A stretch of 6,196 nt of DNA from Acidimicrobiia bacterium (GTDB lineage Bacteria > Actinomycetota > Acidimicrobiia > UBA5794 > JAOTWH01). The notes under the pieces are model-generated. The model saw only the letters and a program-made list of their open reading frames with translations. It was not told the DNA's origin and ran no database searches. Shown here piece after piece: positions 5,912 to 6,196 of the stretch (position 1 is the first letter of the stretch; every line of letters begins with the position of its first letter). The translations under genes were made by a program, and so were the position numbers. Location: contig JAOTWH010000137.1 of NCBI GenBank assembly GCA_029863035.1, forward strand, positions 1 through 6,196, in the 5' to 3' direction.

Positions 5912-6196
5912 ATGAGCGAATCGGAACCCACCCTGATCGGCGACATCATTCGCCAACGACGTGCGGAACTCGACCTATCGCCTGCCGAACTGGGCGAAAA
6001 GGTCGGCCGTACCGGATCGACTGTGCGGCGCTGGGAGAGGAACGACGCCACTCCTCCGGACTCTGTTTTGGCGGCGCTGGCCACTGCCCTGGAGTTGGAC
6101 CGCGGGCAGTTGACCGCTCCCGGCCACCCGGCCTCCTCACCGCCTGCGCCGCCCGCCACGACACAGCAAGCTGATACCAAGGCGCAAGAACCAGAG
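5912..6196 (+). CDS. XRE-family helix-turn-helix protein, N-terminal part (runs off the window)
   Basis: From ATG 5912 the frame is open for 95 codons to the window end. Residues 8-68 are an XRE/Cro-type DNA-binding domain: IGDIIRQRRAEL (helix 1), LSPAELGEKVG (helix 2), TGSTVRRWERND (recognition helix, with the typical RRWE), then PPDSVLAALATALEL (helices 4-5). Residues 69-95 are rich in Pro, Ala, Thr, Gln and Glu and look like a disordered linker to another domain beyond the window. Family members bind DNA as regulators; many with such linkers have membrane or sensor domains, but none can be seen here. No Shine-Dalgarno sequence precedes the ATG, so translation may be leaderless. The start is chosen because it is the only one that gives a complete first helix. 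It lies 64 bases after the tRNA-Sec fragment. Confidence 0.85.
   Translation, partial: MSESEPTLIGDIIRQRRAELDLSPAELGEKVGRTGSTVRRWERNDATPPDSVLAALATALELDRGQLTAPGHPASSPPAPPATTQQADTKAQEPE

Noticed and set aside
5281..6180. N-terminal extension of the SRPBCC frame (535 residues in total)
   Set aside because: It reads antisense through the HTH gene and the tRNA-Sec fragment (the peptide WESNPPGT comes from the T arm and acceptor strand); the strong ribosome binding site sets the start at 5280.

Overview
The window is about 6.2 kb of GC-rich DNA with short intergenic gaps, GTG as well as ATG starts, purine-rich ribosome binding sites and actinobacterial-looking TANNNT -10 candidates. It reads as a chromosomal segment of a high-GC Gram-positive, most likely an actinobacterium. 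An Acidimicrobiia-like lineage is possible but cannot be proved from the sequence. The 3' half of a selenocysteine tRNA suggests that this lineage has, or recently had, the Sec system.

Layout, left to right. (1) Positions 1-275 hold the C-terminus of an ALDH7-family (antiquitin-type) aldehyde dehydrogenase of lysine/alpha-aminoadipate catabolism. (2) Convergent to it after only 8 bases is a small GNAT N-acetyltransferase (284-706, minus strand). (3) A 57-base divergent gap separates the GNAT from a two-gene operon (764-2563 and 2560-4320, stop and start overlapping as ATGA). The operon encodes two full-length half-transporters (TMD-NBD), which together should form a heterodimeric ABC exporter. 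(4) A 252-base convergent gap contains a GC-rich hairpin. It is followed by a minus-strand SRPBCC (START-like) protein with a probable N-terminal membrane segment (4573-5280). (5) A 631-base stretch with no credible gene (5281-5911) carries several inverted and direct repeats and, at 5790-5848, the exact 3' half of a tRNA-Sec gene starting at the anticodon loop. (6) The window ends inside a gene for an XRE-type helix-turn-helix protein with a Pro/Ala-rich tail (from 5912).

How the parts work together. The ABC pair is the clearest functional unit. The first subunit has lost the catalytic glutamate (Asp514) and the switch histidine (Tyr545). The second has an altered signature motif (LSAGE). 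These three changes all fall on the same composite ATP site, while the other site is fully canonical. This is the expected asymmetry of a heterodimeric exporter with one degenerate site. The divergent GNAT could be functionally linked (for example detoxification plus export), but only its position suggests this.

The most unusual element is the tRNA-Sec 3' half. The match to tRNA begins at the anticodon loop and runs to the discriminator base, with no matching 5' half, as expected for an attachment-site scar of an integrative element. An octamer of the fragment (GTTGAGGG) recurs once directly and once inverted within 210 bases upstream, and a 28-base imperfect direct repeat runs up to the anticodon. 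No integrase gene is visible in the window.
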